Shown one piece after another: positions 15,234 through 26,061 of a stretch of DNA of 64,000 nucleotides. Each line of letters begins with the position of its first letter. The stretch's first letter is position 1. The stretch covers positions 310,001 to 374,000 of the forward strand of contig JAJEKV010000028.1 in the NCBI GenBank assembly GCA_021234155.1, written 5' to 3'. Both the position numbers and the translations under genes were made by a program. A model generated the notes under the pieces. The model had not been told where the DNA came from. It made no database searches and saw only the letters and a program-made list of their open reading frames with translations. The stretch is from Isoetes taiwanensis (taxonomy: Eukaryota > Streptophyta > Lycopodiopsida > Isoetales > Isoetaceae).

Positions 15234-15418
15234 TGACAATTTGGTCTAGCATATCATAATGTTTGAGAAAGTGTTAAAGATTGCTCAAAATATGATTGCT
15301 GTGGAATAAGGGATTAGTGACCATATTTTGGCTCCCTTATTACTTGCTAAGACAAGTTGTTAATGATTAATCTTGCTAGACATTTAATTTAAGAATATAG
15401 TTTGCTCAAATACTAACA
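15234..15418 (+). mobile_element. Candidate 5' LTR of the copia element
   Basis: A 185-bp segment begins TGACAA and ends CTAACA (TG...CA). It is followed two bases later by a tRNA-Met-type primer-binding site and preceded by a purine-rich tract. No second LTR was found, because the 3' half of the element is truncated, so the left boundary rests only on the TG dinucleotide and the purine run. Confidence 0.45.
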
Positions 15419-15419
15419 G

Positions 15420-15431
15420 TGGTATCAGAGC
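15420..15431 (+). promoter_or_regulatory. Copia primer-binding site (initiator tRNA-Met)
   Basis: The sequence tggtatcagagc is the standard plant retrotransposon primer-binding site complementary to the 3' end of initiator tRNA-Met. It lies 14 bases upstream of the gag start codon and right after the candidate LTR end. Confidence 0.85.
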
Positions 15432-15445
15432 TCAGGTGATTCAAG

Positions 15446-18168
15446 ATGTCAACTAGATTTGGTGCCAATTTGCTGGCAACTATTGAAGTATTAAAAGGTG
15501 ATACAGGTTTTCAAATTTGGAAGGAAGGAATCAAGTCAGTTTTGGAGTTTGAAAACCTTTGGAATTTAATTGATGGCAGTACATTTGCCATGGCCACCTC
15601 AGCATCTCCAGCAGGATCTGCGAATGTAAGTACTAATCCAGGAGGTGGTCCAACAGCGAGTGCAAGTGCAGGTTCAGGTGGTGTTTCAACTGCAGCTGGT
15701 GGAAGCAGAAGCAGCCCTACTGTTCAAACAGATGCCACAAAAATAATGGAGGCCCAAGCCATTATCATGAGCAAGGTTGGAACTGCTTTGAAGTTGAAAC
15801 TACGAGGTAAGCAACCAAAAGAGATGTGGGAATATTTGATTAAGCACTTTGAATTAAAAGTTCTTCTCAAATAGATGTTTTAGAAAAGCAGCTTAGAAGG
15901 CTTAAATTGTTTGAGAAAGATAATATTACTGAGTTTATGGAAAAATTTGAGTCCATAGTTGCAGACCTGGAAGGTGCAGGTTCTATTCTGAATGATCAAA
16001 ATCAAATCTTGTACTTGGCCAAGTCAGTTTCTCATAACACTCATTTAGCTACATTAATTAGAAATGTGGCTACTAGTAAGGAGCATGCTGTGAAGATGAT
16101 CCAAACTGAATTTGAACAAACTCGAAGGGGATTTGATGATGAAGAACAGTCTCCAGAAGTGTTATATAGTGGAAAAATCAAAAGAGGTTGAAGTACCTCA
16201 AGAATGAGTAAGGATAAAATAGGGCCATGCTTTAAATGCAATCAGTATGGCCATCTGAAAGCCAACTGTACATTTGAAGGCAAAGTGTTCAGACGCTTTA
16301 ACTGTGATGGTAAAGGACATCTAGCTTCAGAGTGTCCAAGTCCCAAATCTTCATCTGGAAGAGGCAGAGGTCGTGCCAGAGGTGGAGGCAGGGGGAGAGG
16401 AAGGAGTCAGCCAAGCTTAAATTTGGTCAAAGAAGAAGAAACTAAAGAAGCAAGCAGTGGAGATGAGATATTTGAGGTAAAATGTAATCATATCTCGAAT
16501 AAAGTTCTTGCTTCAAAATCTATGCATGATAATTTTTGTGTGATAGATTCAGGAGCAGAAAAAAGTGTAGTTTTCAAGCCAAGTCTGCTACAAGATTGTG
16601 TGAAGAAAGATGGGTTTGTACAGCTAGGAGATGGTGGAGTTCAGCAAATTAAGGATGCTGGTGTTCTAGAACTTTTTGATTTGAATGGGAAATCGTTAAA
16701 ACTCAGAGATGTATTGTGTGTGCCTGGTTTAGTGAGAAATCTAATTTCAGTAAGCCAACTTGTTGATCTTGGATACAAAGTTGTATTTGAGAAACTGGAA
16801 TGTACGATATTTCAAGATAATGAAATTAAGTTTGTTGGCAGACATGTTGGTAATTTGTTTGGATTTCATTACAAACATATTCCATGTCTTAACTCCATTG
16901 AATGTGCATCCAAACAAATCTGGCACAACAGACTTGGGCATACAAATTTCAAGAATCTTGATATATTAGAAAGGAAAGGCTCGATCACCATGTCTGCAAA
17001 TAAAGAAGAGAACATTTCTGCTGGATGTATGCTTGGAAAGCAAGCTAGACAAGCCTTTAAGAAGTCAACTCACAGGTCAAAAAGAATATTGGAATTAGTT
17101 CACACAGATTTGTGTGGACCTATAAATGTAACCAGTATATCTGGATACAAGTATTTTATGACATTTATAGATGATTTCAGTAGAAGAACTAACTGTTATC
17201 TATTGAAATCAAAAGATCAAGCTCTAGATGCTCTTAAAATCTTTGTGGCTGAGGTAGAGCTAGAAACAGGAGCTAAGATCAAACGTATTAGATCTGACAG
17301 GGGTGGTGAATATCTGTCAGATGAATTTAAATGGTTTTGTGCTTCCAGAGGTATTAAAAGGCAGCTTACTTGTAGATATTCTCCACAGCAGAATGGAGTA
17401 GCCGAAAGGAAAAATAGAACATTACTCAATGCTGTAAGATCTATGTTGAAATACTCAGGACTGCCAAATTTTTTGTGGGATGAGGCATTAAAAACAGCTG
17501 TGTTGATCCAAAACTGGTTACCTTCTGTGAGCATAAATGGAGCCATACCTGAAATGCTATGGTCTGGTAAAACTCCATCTTTTGATAAATTTAAAACTTA
17601 TGGGTGTTTGGCTTTTGCACAGGTTCCAGAAGAAATAAGGAAAAAGCTTGATGATCGATCCTATATCTGCTATCTGGTACGTTATGATGCAAATTCTAAA
17701 GGATATAGGTTGTATAATCCAGCTCAGAGAAAAGTCATTGTTAGTAGAGATGTGGTATTCTCTGAAAACCAGTTCTATAAAACCATTCCAAAAGTAAACA
17801 CTTCAAATGACATGGAGACTATACATGATCAAGCAAGGGCTGGTGGTTTATATGAAGAACCACTGAAACATGCAGAAAAATCCAGTGAAAAAAGTCACAC
17901 TAATGTTGCAGACTTTAGTGATAGTGAAAGTGAGGCAGATTTTAGTTATACACCTCAACAGGAATCTGCAAATGTAACTGAGCCAGCTCAAGAAAGACCG
18001 TCAGAAGAACCTTTAGAAGAAGTTCAGCATGCTCATGAACAAATATTAGAAAAACCCAGAAGAAAAAAAAGAACAGAAGCTTAGATATTGAAGGATGAAA
18101 ATAAAGATACTACATTGTTTGGACGAGATGCTCATGGCAGAAGTAAAAGATTATTGCAAATTGAGAAC
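15446..18168 (+). pseudogene. Ty1/copia gag-protease-integrase region
   Basis: The gag start at 15446 follows the primer-binding site. Gag runs in three frames: 15446-15874, then 15907-16191 after a one-base shift (the correct frame continues through SSSQIDVLEKQL), then 16204 onward. The first zinc knuckle CFKCNQYGHLKANC is intact; the second has lost its first cysteine. The 626-residue frame then gives the protease (DSGAEKS, normally DSGAS-H), the GAG-pre-integrase zinc region (IWHNRLGH) with one cysteine missing in GCMLGK, and the integrase core with its three acidic residues (HTDLCGP, RSDRGGEY, NGVAERKNRT). The frame stops at 18084 in the acidic linker before where RT should begin, and linker-like sequence (FGRDAHGRSKR) runs on to 18168. 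RT lies in the opposite orientation at 14179. Confidence 0.93.
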
Positions 18169-18230
18169 TAATGAGCTTTCATTGGTTAACTAGCATGGAT
18201 AAGCACCTCAACCCAAAACAAAAGGTGCTA
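18168..18230 (+). repeat. Inverted-repeat family, single unit at copia integrase end
   Basis: The sequence around ggataagcacctcaaccc is homologous to the units at 14186-14345 (inverted) and 19838-20030 (same orientation). It lies exactly where the copia coding linker stops being recognisable. Confidence 0.75.
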
Positions 18231-18555
18231 TCGCACGGTGGGTTGCCCCCCTAGTAAAATGTGAGGAGATAGAAAGCAAAGCAAAGTCAAAGAATAGCGA
18301 ATTGGAAATAGTGTGCCATTGAGTATGGTGTTACATTGGACTACAAATATGCTATGTCTAGCCCAGTAATAACCCCATTAGGGTGTGGTTTCCCATGAAA
18401 CTAGAGACCTTAGCGCATCTCAGAAATATTGATAGATTAAATTTTTCCCCAGGTTCTAAACCTCAGCTCCTCAAGATGAGGTCTTCACGAGAACAACCAT
18501 AGTTCAGCCTGGCCTCAAACAAACTTCCAGATTTGAGGCCCATCTGAAACAACCC

Positions 18556-19402
18556 TTATTCCTCTTCTTCCAAATGAAGCGAGTGCATTAAATTCAACCA
18601 AGCATCAGATACACGTGACACCACTCCAACATCAATCACTTTATGTTGGCATCTGTAGAATCCAGAATAGCCTTGCAGTGCTTATCATACTCTCTTAGTC
18701 TCTGCTTCATAGTCTCTTCGTTATCATCATTTCTCATAACCATCTTAGAAGCACATTGAGGAGGAGGCAAAACCTTGGGCATGTGTTGATGCCATCTTCA
18801 AGCTCCAACTTCACATCTGCAACATTGAATGTCTTGCTACATTCTTTACAAATCCTCCTTCCCAAACACTTGGCTACCAATGCATCCTCTTTCATATTCA
18901 TGTTAACAAAAATATCTACATCTGTAATTTTCTGTAAAAGCTGAGCCTGGTGCACATTGCGAGGAAATCCATCTAAAATAAACCCATTTGCTCCAACACC
19001 CTCCAGACCTTTCTATACCAAATTCAAGATTAGGTTATCACTAATTAGCTTACCCTGTGCTACGGAATCAGAAATATGGCGAGATAATCCCCCTGCAATG
19101 CCAGATTTTGAGCTGAGTTCTTGATGGACCAGGTCCCCTGTGGAAATATGAGGAAGACATGTGAGGGCTGCCAGTTTACTGTCAACTGTGCCTTTTTTTA
19201 AACTAGACTTCCCCCAAAAGATCCAATGCTTAAACGACATATTTTCTTCAAACTTTTTACTGATCTTTGATTGCGTAGAAATCTGGAGCAGTCCTAACAA
19301 AGATCTGAGGATATGCAGCTCGTGCCTCATATTGTCGTTTGCATTCGCACGAGCATGCTGAAAGCTTTTGCTACTATATTTATCATAGCTGAATCTATCC
19401 AA
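18556..19402 (-). pseudogene. ADK: Intronless adenylate kinase pseudogene
   Basis: The minus strand encodes a broken adenylate kinase of the plant organellar type. From 19402 the frame reaches HWIFWG and a ruined P-loop (GKSSLKKGT where a GxxGxGKGT loop is expected), then LPHISTGDLVHQEL and QGKLISDNLILNLV. An in-frame TAG follows, then GANGFILDGFPRNVHQAQLL (AMP-binding and FPR motif) and KCLGRRICKECSKTFNVADV (lid). A frameshift precedes VLPPPQCASKMVMRNDDNEE and TMKQRLREY, another follows, and the C terminus runs to EEEE and a stop at 18556. No introns interrupt it, whereas plant homologues have several as far as I recall, so a processed copy or a transposon-captured cDNA is likely. No poly(A) tail was seen. 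It lies between two copies of the inverted-repeat unit. Confidence 0.85.
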
Positions 19403-19837
19403 CTACATATGTATTTCAGTCATCTGCACTCTCCAATTAGCTGTCGAGCATGTTAACTCATCTTAAAGCACAAGATTTCTACTTATCTGCATCGAATCGC
19501 TTGCTGAATTCATCTTCCTGCATGCGAGCACTCCCAACCATCTGTCAGCATATATTCCATCTGTCTGCGATTACTAACAAGTGATTTTTCAACATCTTTT
19601 TTTTTTCCCAGATCTCTGGCCATTCATATGGCATATTCCTAACACGTTCCATATTGAGCTTAAATCTTGGCCTCACAATGACAATGTTCCTGGATGCCTC
19701 AATCCTTCCCTCTAGCCCTAGGGATTGCCCTTTAGGCAACCCAAAAAGTATCTACAAATAGTAATTTATAAAATTTGCGAAAACTAGTAATTTTTACTAG
19801 TCTTTTCAAACCGTCACGGAAGTATGCTAGTGGGCAT
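19403..19837. other. Spacer upstream of the adenylate kinase pseudogene
   Basis: No gene recognised. The minus-strand ORF 19545-19739 has no family resemblance. It may be the 5' leader carried with the adenylate kinase copy. Confidence 0.3.
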
Positions 19838-20030
19838 TGACTGATGAATTAACATGAATAAGCACCTCAACCGAAAATAGAAGTTGCTAAAAATAATAAT
19901 TTTTGAAAAGTTCTTAAAAATAGTAGTTTTTTGTTGGATGTTCTAGAATGTCGTGGGGGTCAGCTAGTGAGTTTTGATTGGTCAACTGGCATGAATAAGC
20001 ACCTCAACCTAAAATAAAAAGTCGCTAAAC
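19838..20030 (+). repeat. Inverted-repeat arm (right), two internal units
   Basis: Two units of aagcacctcaacc plus (a/g)aaaat and gttgctaaaa/gtcgctaaa lie about 140 bp apart, with the phrase gttctagaatgtcgtggggg between them. This is the mirror image of 14186-14345, including the spacer. The two arms could be terminal inverted repeats of a DNA element or the footprints of an inversion. Confidence 0.85.
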
Positions 20031-21080
20031 ACATGAATTTCTCTATTCTTTTTCAAATTCCTAGTGTAGTATACATGCGTTGCACCGTAAATCTCTTGGC
20101 ACAACCTAGCATATTCGAGCTAATACATCTTTCTTATCTATCAATTAGTATAATACCACTTCTGTGCTCTAAAAAAGCACAAATGTGTCTCAAAACGGAC
20201 TCTCAATACACATAGATTAAAAGGAACGCAAGACAAACTTGACACATATTAACAACCAACAAAAATTCAAGTAAAGCTTAAAGGAGGTACCAATGGTTTA
20301 GTATGCAAGTGCAAGAATGTCAATAGTGTGTTCTAAAACTTTTAATATTTATCACTATTATAATAAGCTGCAGGAAAATGCCAGTAGTGTCACTAAGGAA
20401 AAAAGCCAGCATACTATGTACAATAGTAGTATATGGAGATGATGTCGTCTTTTTCTAATTAGTTCTATATGTATAATGCAGTTCCAAACTGCATTGATAT
20501 GTTTGTTCGCCTTCAGCCTGCGAAGTTTGAGACATGAGCCATGTGACGTGGCTTACATTGCATATGATGAGAACAGGCTAACCTCCTATCTGATATTGGA
20601 TAGACCACTAGCAGCTAGAAGTGTGGGTTGATTTGTATAATGGTAGTGCTCGTAGTGTTCAACAAAATTCCAGTCGATGTTAGGTGAGACACATTAGTAC
20701 AGTAAGGTTATCAGATTGCAATGTTTCCTTTACAAACCTTGGTATGTATCTTTCCGAAGGCGTGTGATGACGACTACTGGCTCGTATTGTATCTGCAATA
20801 ATTCCTTTGCTTCCTTTATTGCAAAGCTACTCCAAAGACTTACGTTAACGTTCTTTTTGTTGAAAAGAAGGCCCATCCTTAGTACATACATGTTTGGTCG
20901 GCCCCAAATTCCGAGTTGTTCCGTCCTAGGTTGGAGTCGGACTAATTCGACCGTGGGTAGTTTGGGCCACAATTTTCAGATCTAAGATTATGGCCTTGAA
21001 AGACAAGGTATTCCTGCCTCTCCAGTGAGCGCAATTGGAGGTCATTTTCATCAATTTATACAAAGAAAAGAAATTGTCTT
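20031..21080. other. Non-coding stretch
   Basis: Only short overlapping ORFs on both strands (20716-20985) with no recognisable family. The right part may belong to the LINE-like tail that ends near 21571. Confidence 0.3.
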
Positions 21081-21092
21081 CTTGTCAAGAAC

Positions 21093-21329
21093 TTGGATCC
21101 TCCACAAGTGGGTCAATATCCACGTTCTCGCTATCGTCGTCAAAGGGTGCATGCTTTGAATCAATGGTATGAGCAGACCATGGAATTGGACGAGGAAGGG
21201 GAGGTTGAGAAAGGAGAGGATGACGAGGATACAGATGAAAGAGATGAGAACATTGAATCAAGCGATGGAGAAGATTTGGAGGATGATGAGGAATTGGATG
21301 TTGATAATGAAGATGAAGACGAAGATTAG
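21093..21329 (+). CDS. Short acidic ORF, unrecognised
   Basis: A 78-residue frame begins MDPPQVGQYPRSRYRRQRVH and is then almost entirely acidic (EDDEDTDERDE, DLEDDEELDVDNEDEDED). The basic start and acidic tail look like the C-terminal end of a larger protein or an element ORF; the frame is open upstream of the ATG for a few codons. It lies about 90 bp upstream of a LINE-like 3' tail. Function unknown, and it may be a pseudogene fragment. Confidence 0.3.
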   Translation: MDPPQVGQYPRSRYRRQRVHALNQWYEQTMELDEEGEVEKGEDDEDTDERDENIESSDGEDLEDDEELDVDNEDEDED

Positions 21330-21414
21330 AATCATGCAGTGGGTTTGATGCTACTATTGGGTTTGATGCTATTGTTAGTTTTCTTATGTTTATTTCCTCA
21401 AAAGACAATGTAAT

Positions 21415-21571
21415 TTGCCACGGTTTTTCCCTCGAAAACCCTTCGAGGCGGGGTTTTTCTTAACCCGGACAGTAATAAGTTTGCTGCGCTCCTCCTGGGT
21501 CCCATAGGCCGATTGGTCTCAGTGGACGATAAAAAATCATTCTTATTCTTATTCTTATTCTTATTCTTATT
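21415..21571 (+). mobile_element. LINE-like 3' end with (TTCTTA)n tail
   Basis: A GC-rich hairpin-forming stretch (ccctcgaaaacccttcgagg) leads to ggacgataaaaaatc and then a pure ttctta repeat (21538-21571). The ending (GATAAA plus microsatellite) is like that at 58500-58537, where LINE coding sequence precedes it. No RT sequence could be read upstream, so the assignment is by analogy. Confidence 0.4.
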
Positions 21572-21799
21572 CATTTAAAAGTTTAATAGCAAAATGGACC
21601 GTTTTGAAGTTATTTGAAGTGTAATCTTGTCCATAATAACTATTTAATTAAAAATAAACATGTATTGAAATCATACATTACCTGAGACTTTTTTTGTACA
21701 GTGGAACAACGCTTGTTAGCGTGAATAAGTGTCCCTCTAGAGATATTGTATGTTCCAACTTCTTTGGGGTCAATCATATAACGATGGCATGTGATAAGC

Positions 21800-21862
21800 G
21801 TGTTAGAGTCCTAAGCTTGATTTTCTAGACATTTCTAAAACATTTACATATGATTTGAATTT
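21800..21862. repeat. Short diverged direct repeat (with 22690-22755)
   Basis: The phrase gagtc(c/t)taagcttgatttt followed by tttctaaaacattt occurs here and just beyond the 5' end of LINE copy 1 at 22690-22755. It is too long and diverged for a simple target-site duplication; it may be an older local duplication that the LINE inserted near. Confidence 0.6.
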
Positions 21863-22010
21863 TAAAAGATGTGAATGCTAAGGTGTAAGAGTGTAAATTT
21901 GCTTCAATAATGTTCAATATTTTTGCTCATCTTACCATAGATCTCTTTTTCTCTATCATATCTTATCTTATCTATCATAATTTCCAGCATTACTAGTTTA
22001 TTTTTACATG

Positions 22011-22692
22011 TTTTTTTTTTTTTTTTTTTTTTTTTTTTTGTTGAAGGACGTCAGACTTTATTCAATCAAAGAGTCAAATACAAGTATAAATGCAGAGACA
22101 GGAATAAAATCTCAGCGGATAAGCGGAGACCCACCGAGTGAAGCAACCTGCCTAAGCATAAGAGTGCACATCCAAAAACTCTTCAAAAATCAATCGCCTC
22201 TTGCGAGGGGCAAGTGAAGAACAATGATATGACTTTACAATGTAACCTTGAGCTTCTTGGAGAACACGATTATCTGCCACATCCAGACCTTTGAAGATTA
22301 CCAATCTTCGTCTTTTCCAGATAATCCAAAGCAACCATCCTGCTGCTAGATGAAAAGCCTGGCCTTGTAACTCTGTCCAGGTACTTGGGTAAATTGCCAA
22401 AAGCAGTTGTTGACTTGTTAGTGAAACCTGAAAAAGGGAAAACAACCAGTCCTATACCTGTCTAAGGTGTTCACACATGAAAAAGCAATGCTCAATGGTC
22501 TCAGATCCACGCTTGCATACTGGACACTGATTTGATATTCTAGGGTTAAACTTATGGACAAGCACATTAACCCGCAGACACCTATGAAGAATCTGCCACC
22601 AAAGAACTGCCACTTTAGGATGAAGTAGCTTGTCCCATGCCCAAGACCACACCTTCTGCTATTGAAGAGGAGGAAGTTGAAGAGACCACCTC
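22011..22692 (-). mobile_element. 5'-truncated LINE, copy 1
   Basis: The minus strand carries the LINE reverse-transcriptase zinc-binding region: WAWDKLLHPKVAVLWWQILH, then CPVCKRGSETIEHCFFMCEH. After a stop come QQLLLAIYPSTWTELQGQAF, LWIIWKRRRLVIF and a short 3' end. The 3' UTR ends in a 29-base poly(T) run on the plus strand (22011-22039), that is, a poly(A) tail. Upstream of the zinc region, the same WSLQLPPLQ-stop-QKVWSW stretch found in the copy at 56560 continues to about 22690. The 5' part and the RT active site are missing and the frame has stops, so it is dead. Confidence 0.85.
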
Positions 22693-23638
22693 TTTGAGTC
22701 TTAAGCTTGATTTTCCTGATGTTTCTAAAACATTTGCACTTGATGTGAGTGTTAGAAATATAGTTGAATTAGAAAAAAGGATACGTGTATGATTTCTTAG
22801 AAAGGAAAAAAAAAGGAAAAACTTGTAGCTTGGACCTCAAGATTATTTGTCTATGTTGCTCCATCGCATCTGAATAATGGGTCCACTTATCCCCAGAGCT
22901 CAAGCTCATTTATATGCCCCTTAGTATTTTCTTATTCAAAAAGTTATCCAACAAGCTGGTCGCTTTTATCCCATCATTTTTCCAAAAGCTTTTGTTATTA
23001 TTTCAAAAAATGGTTGTGACCTCTGCTTTTTCTATAATTTTTTTTTATCAAGAACTAAAAAATAGCTATTTTATTTCTTCGACGCCATTTTCCCATATCA
23101 TTATCTTTGTGATAAAAGAAAAAGAAAAAAAGAAAAGGTAAACTATTCTATTTTCATGGCACCATGGGAATGGAATAGAATAGATGTTTTAACGTCCACA
23201 AAGACCATAGCCATGGAAAAACCCTTTCTGCTTAACTATGTTAAGGAAATACTATCATTGTATTGAGATTATTTCTCTTGATATCCATAGCACAGTAGCA
23301 TTTAGGTTAACTTTTTCGTGTCATTTACTCTTAGGTTTTCCTTGCTATATTGGTCGTTGTTCGGGATCATGTCTGCTTATTGGGATGCAAATATGAATAT
23401 CCATAAAAAACTGTGCCTCCTTTGCAAATATTGATGAACGTACACACTTGAGAGAGATGTATTTTAAATATTGGATAGGTAGAGCCAGATTTGCAATTTC
23501 ATAACCGGTCTATCTTTTAGTGATATCATAGCTATACATCCAAGAAGTTGGACATTCCACCCCATGCAACTCTAATATGCTTTTATGCTTTCTCATGTCT
23601 CAATGCCCACCACATACCATCTGCTAATCAATTGCTTA
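22693..23638. other. AT-rich non-coding stretch
   Basis: No recognisable gene. The 75-residue plus ORF at 22914 is low-complexity (many Phe and Lys) and probably chance. Confidence 0.4.
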
Positions 23639-23648
23639 GGAGTATCAT

Positions 23649-24087
23649 TTATTTTTATTTTTTTTGGAAGGATGTCAAACTTTATCGAAAGTCCAAGTCA
23701 AAAGACAGATACAACTGCATAGGCAAGATTAAAATCTCAAAGAATAGTCATGATCCACTGAGTAGGACCACCAGCCTATGCATAAGACAGAACACTCAAA
23801 TAAATCTCAAAGATTAATTGTCGCTTGGCAGGAGCAAATGAAGAGCAATGGTAGACCTTAGCTATTCTATCTTGAGCATTCTAAAGAATAGCAGCAGTAG
23901 GAATATCCAAACCCTTAAAAACACAAAATCTTTTGCGCTTCCAGATAGATACACAACAACCATCCTGAGCTAAGTGAAAGGCTTGGCTTCACAGCCTATT
24001 CCAAGTATTCGAATAAATAACCAAGAGCACTTGCTGACTTGTCAATGTCACATGAAAAAAGAAAAAGCAGCCAAGATCAAACCGGCT
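23649..24087 (-). mobile_element. 5'-truncated LINE, copy 2, with 10-bp target duplication
   Basis: Homologous over its whole length to the 3' part of LINE copy 1 (22040-22450), including ggatgtcaaactttat near the tail and the region encoding the C terminus. It is flanked by perfect copies of ggagtatcat (23639-23648 and 24088-24097), a target-site duplication that fixes both ends. Only the last ~430 bp of the element were inserted. The short T-rich run at 23649-23665 is the eroded poly(A) tail. Confidence 0.88.
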
Positions 24088-24349
24088 GGAGTATCATGTT
24101 GCATAGGTATATCATGTTGCCAATCATTTGTTTAGGAGTATATCTTGCATATGACAATTCACAAACTCAAATCGGGAATTGTAGGCTACGGTTAAAGAAA
24201 TAGAAAACTAAATTGAAGACATTGTGTTACATTATTACCTATTACAATTAGCCCAATTTAATATTACCAGTCCAACTTTTGGAAAAAGACCAAATGGCTA
24301 AATTGAGAAAAACCATAACTAAGTTTTTCCCATTGAGAAGCAAGTTATG

Positions 24350-24742
24350 GAAGTTTGCCTTCAATGATGCAGCCATGAGGAACACAATGCATTTTAATGA
24401 CCGAACCATGAGGTCGAGCTTTTCGTAGTGTGTATTTCAATGTCTTCAGGACCTATTATCATAATCTTCTTTGCTTTGACTTACATGTCATTGTGTTGCC
24501 CACTGCAAATAAGGCTTTGGCCATAGGTTCTGATGACATTGAGATGCACGTTGTGGTAGTCTACTTTCAATAATGCAACCATGAGGGACCGAGTGCATTG
24601 CAATGACTGATCCATGAGGTCGAGCTTCTCATTCGTCGAGACCTATGATCATAATTTTCTTTGCTTTGGACTCGACTCAGAGTGTTGCCCACTGCAGATA
24701 AAGTTTTGACCATAGGTTCTAAGGATATTGAAATGCATGTTG
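24350..24742. repeat. ~200-bp tandem duplication
   Basis: Two diverged units (24350-24555 and 24556-24742) share catgagg, gaggtcgagctt, cctatgatcataat and gttgcccactgca in order, and a third unit begins near 24743. No coding sequence was seen. Confidence 0.8.
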
Positions 24743-24763
24743 TAGAAGTCTGCTTTCAGTGAC

Positions 24764-25710
24764 CCTAAACTCTAAACCTGGACCACATTGTCTTGACTGT
24801 GAAAATCAAGGCCATTTTTACAAGGAGCTATGTAATCTACAAAATTAGTAAATTATCGTATCTTTTATAAAATGGTATTGACTTCCATGGTCGGGACCTG
24901 CTCCTTCAAAAACTAGACCTTTTGTAGCATGATGTACAATGGCATCTGAACCTCTAGTTTGGCCTTCTTACTTTTGGACTCTATAATAGAATCTTGGCCA
25001 TAGTAGCCACTACAAAGGAGGTCAAAATGACAGAGATACGTATGCTATTGTATCGCATACCACATGTACGGGCAATGTGTGATGCTACCTTAAAATTTGG
25101 GCAAAGTGTGGACTACCTAGGATACATTTTCTTTGGGCCGTATAAGTTATGGGGACTCTCGTTACCTCGTTTTGGAAGCATCGTGTTTTCTCGAGCTTTC
25201 TTTCTTTGCCTCTTTGGATCAGTGCATCTTAGTTACTTGCTAGCTTTACAGAGAGGCTGGGGCTTATGAAACCTCGGTCCTTTTAATTTTAAAATAACAA
25301 GAGTTTTGAAGACTTTGTTTGATTATCGCTCTAGGAAAAGGCAGCTTAGTTAATTTCCATACTTTATCGATGTAAGGCATGATAACTAGCTAGACTACAT
25401 TTTCTCGAGGTCACAATTGAAAGAGTCCTGGGAACTCTTGTTACCTCCCTTTGGAAGCAACGAGTTTTCCTCTACCCCGTTTTGGATGTCTCTCTAGGTC
25501 AACATAGCTTAGTTACTCGCTAAGCTTCATTACACAAGGAGGCTCCAAAACTGAAACTGGGGAAATTTTGGTCCTTCTAATGTTGTAGTAACAAGATTTC
25601 TGAATACTCTGTTTGATTAATTTTCTGAGAAAATGCACCTTAGTTACTCGCTAGAGTTTATTACTTGCTATTTCATGTGTGTTGTTATCTTAAGATCCTA
25701 GTCATAAATC
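24764..25710. repeat. ~947-bp tandem duplication, copy A
   Basis: Homologous to 25711-26061 plus 41476-42035, from ctctaaacctggacca to the phrase gttgttatcttaag. It is uninterrupted where copy B carries the 15.4-kb retrotransposon array, so it preserves the empty target site (gtggactacctagg). Shorter internal duplications (ctcgttacct/cttgttacct with tttggaagc) are present. No gene was recognised. Confidence 0.85.
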
Positions 25711-26061
25711 CCAAACTCTAAACTTGGACCAAAGTGTCTTGACTGTGAAAATCAAGACCATTTTTATAAGAGGGTACGTAATCTACAAAAATAGTTATCA
25801 TCGTATCTTTTTGTAAAATGGTATTGACTTCCATGGTTGGGACCTGCTCCTTCAAAAATTAGGCCTCCTGTAGCATGATGTGCAATGGCATCTGGACCTC
25901 TAATTTGGCCTTCTTACCTTTGGACTCTACAATAGAATCTTGGTCACAGTAGCCACTATAAAGGAAGTCAGGAGGAGAGAGGTAAATATGCTATTGTATA
26001 GCGCAACACATGTACGGGCAATCTGTGTTGCTACCCTAAAACCTGGGCAAAGTGTGGCAAC
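25711..26061. repeat. ~947-bp tandem duplication, copy B (left part)
   Basis: Left 350 bp of copy B, ending in gcaac (26057-26061), the left target-site duplication of the LTR array. The rest of copy B resumes at 41476. Confidence 0.85.
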
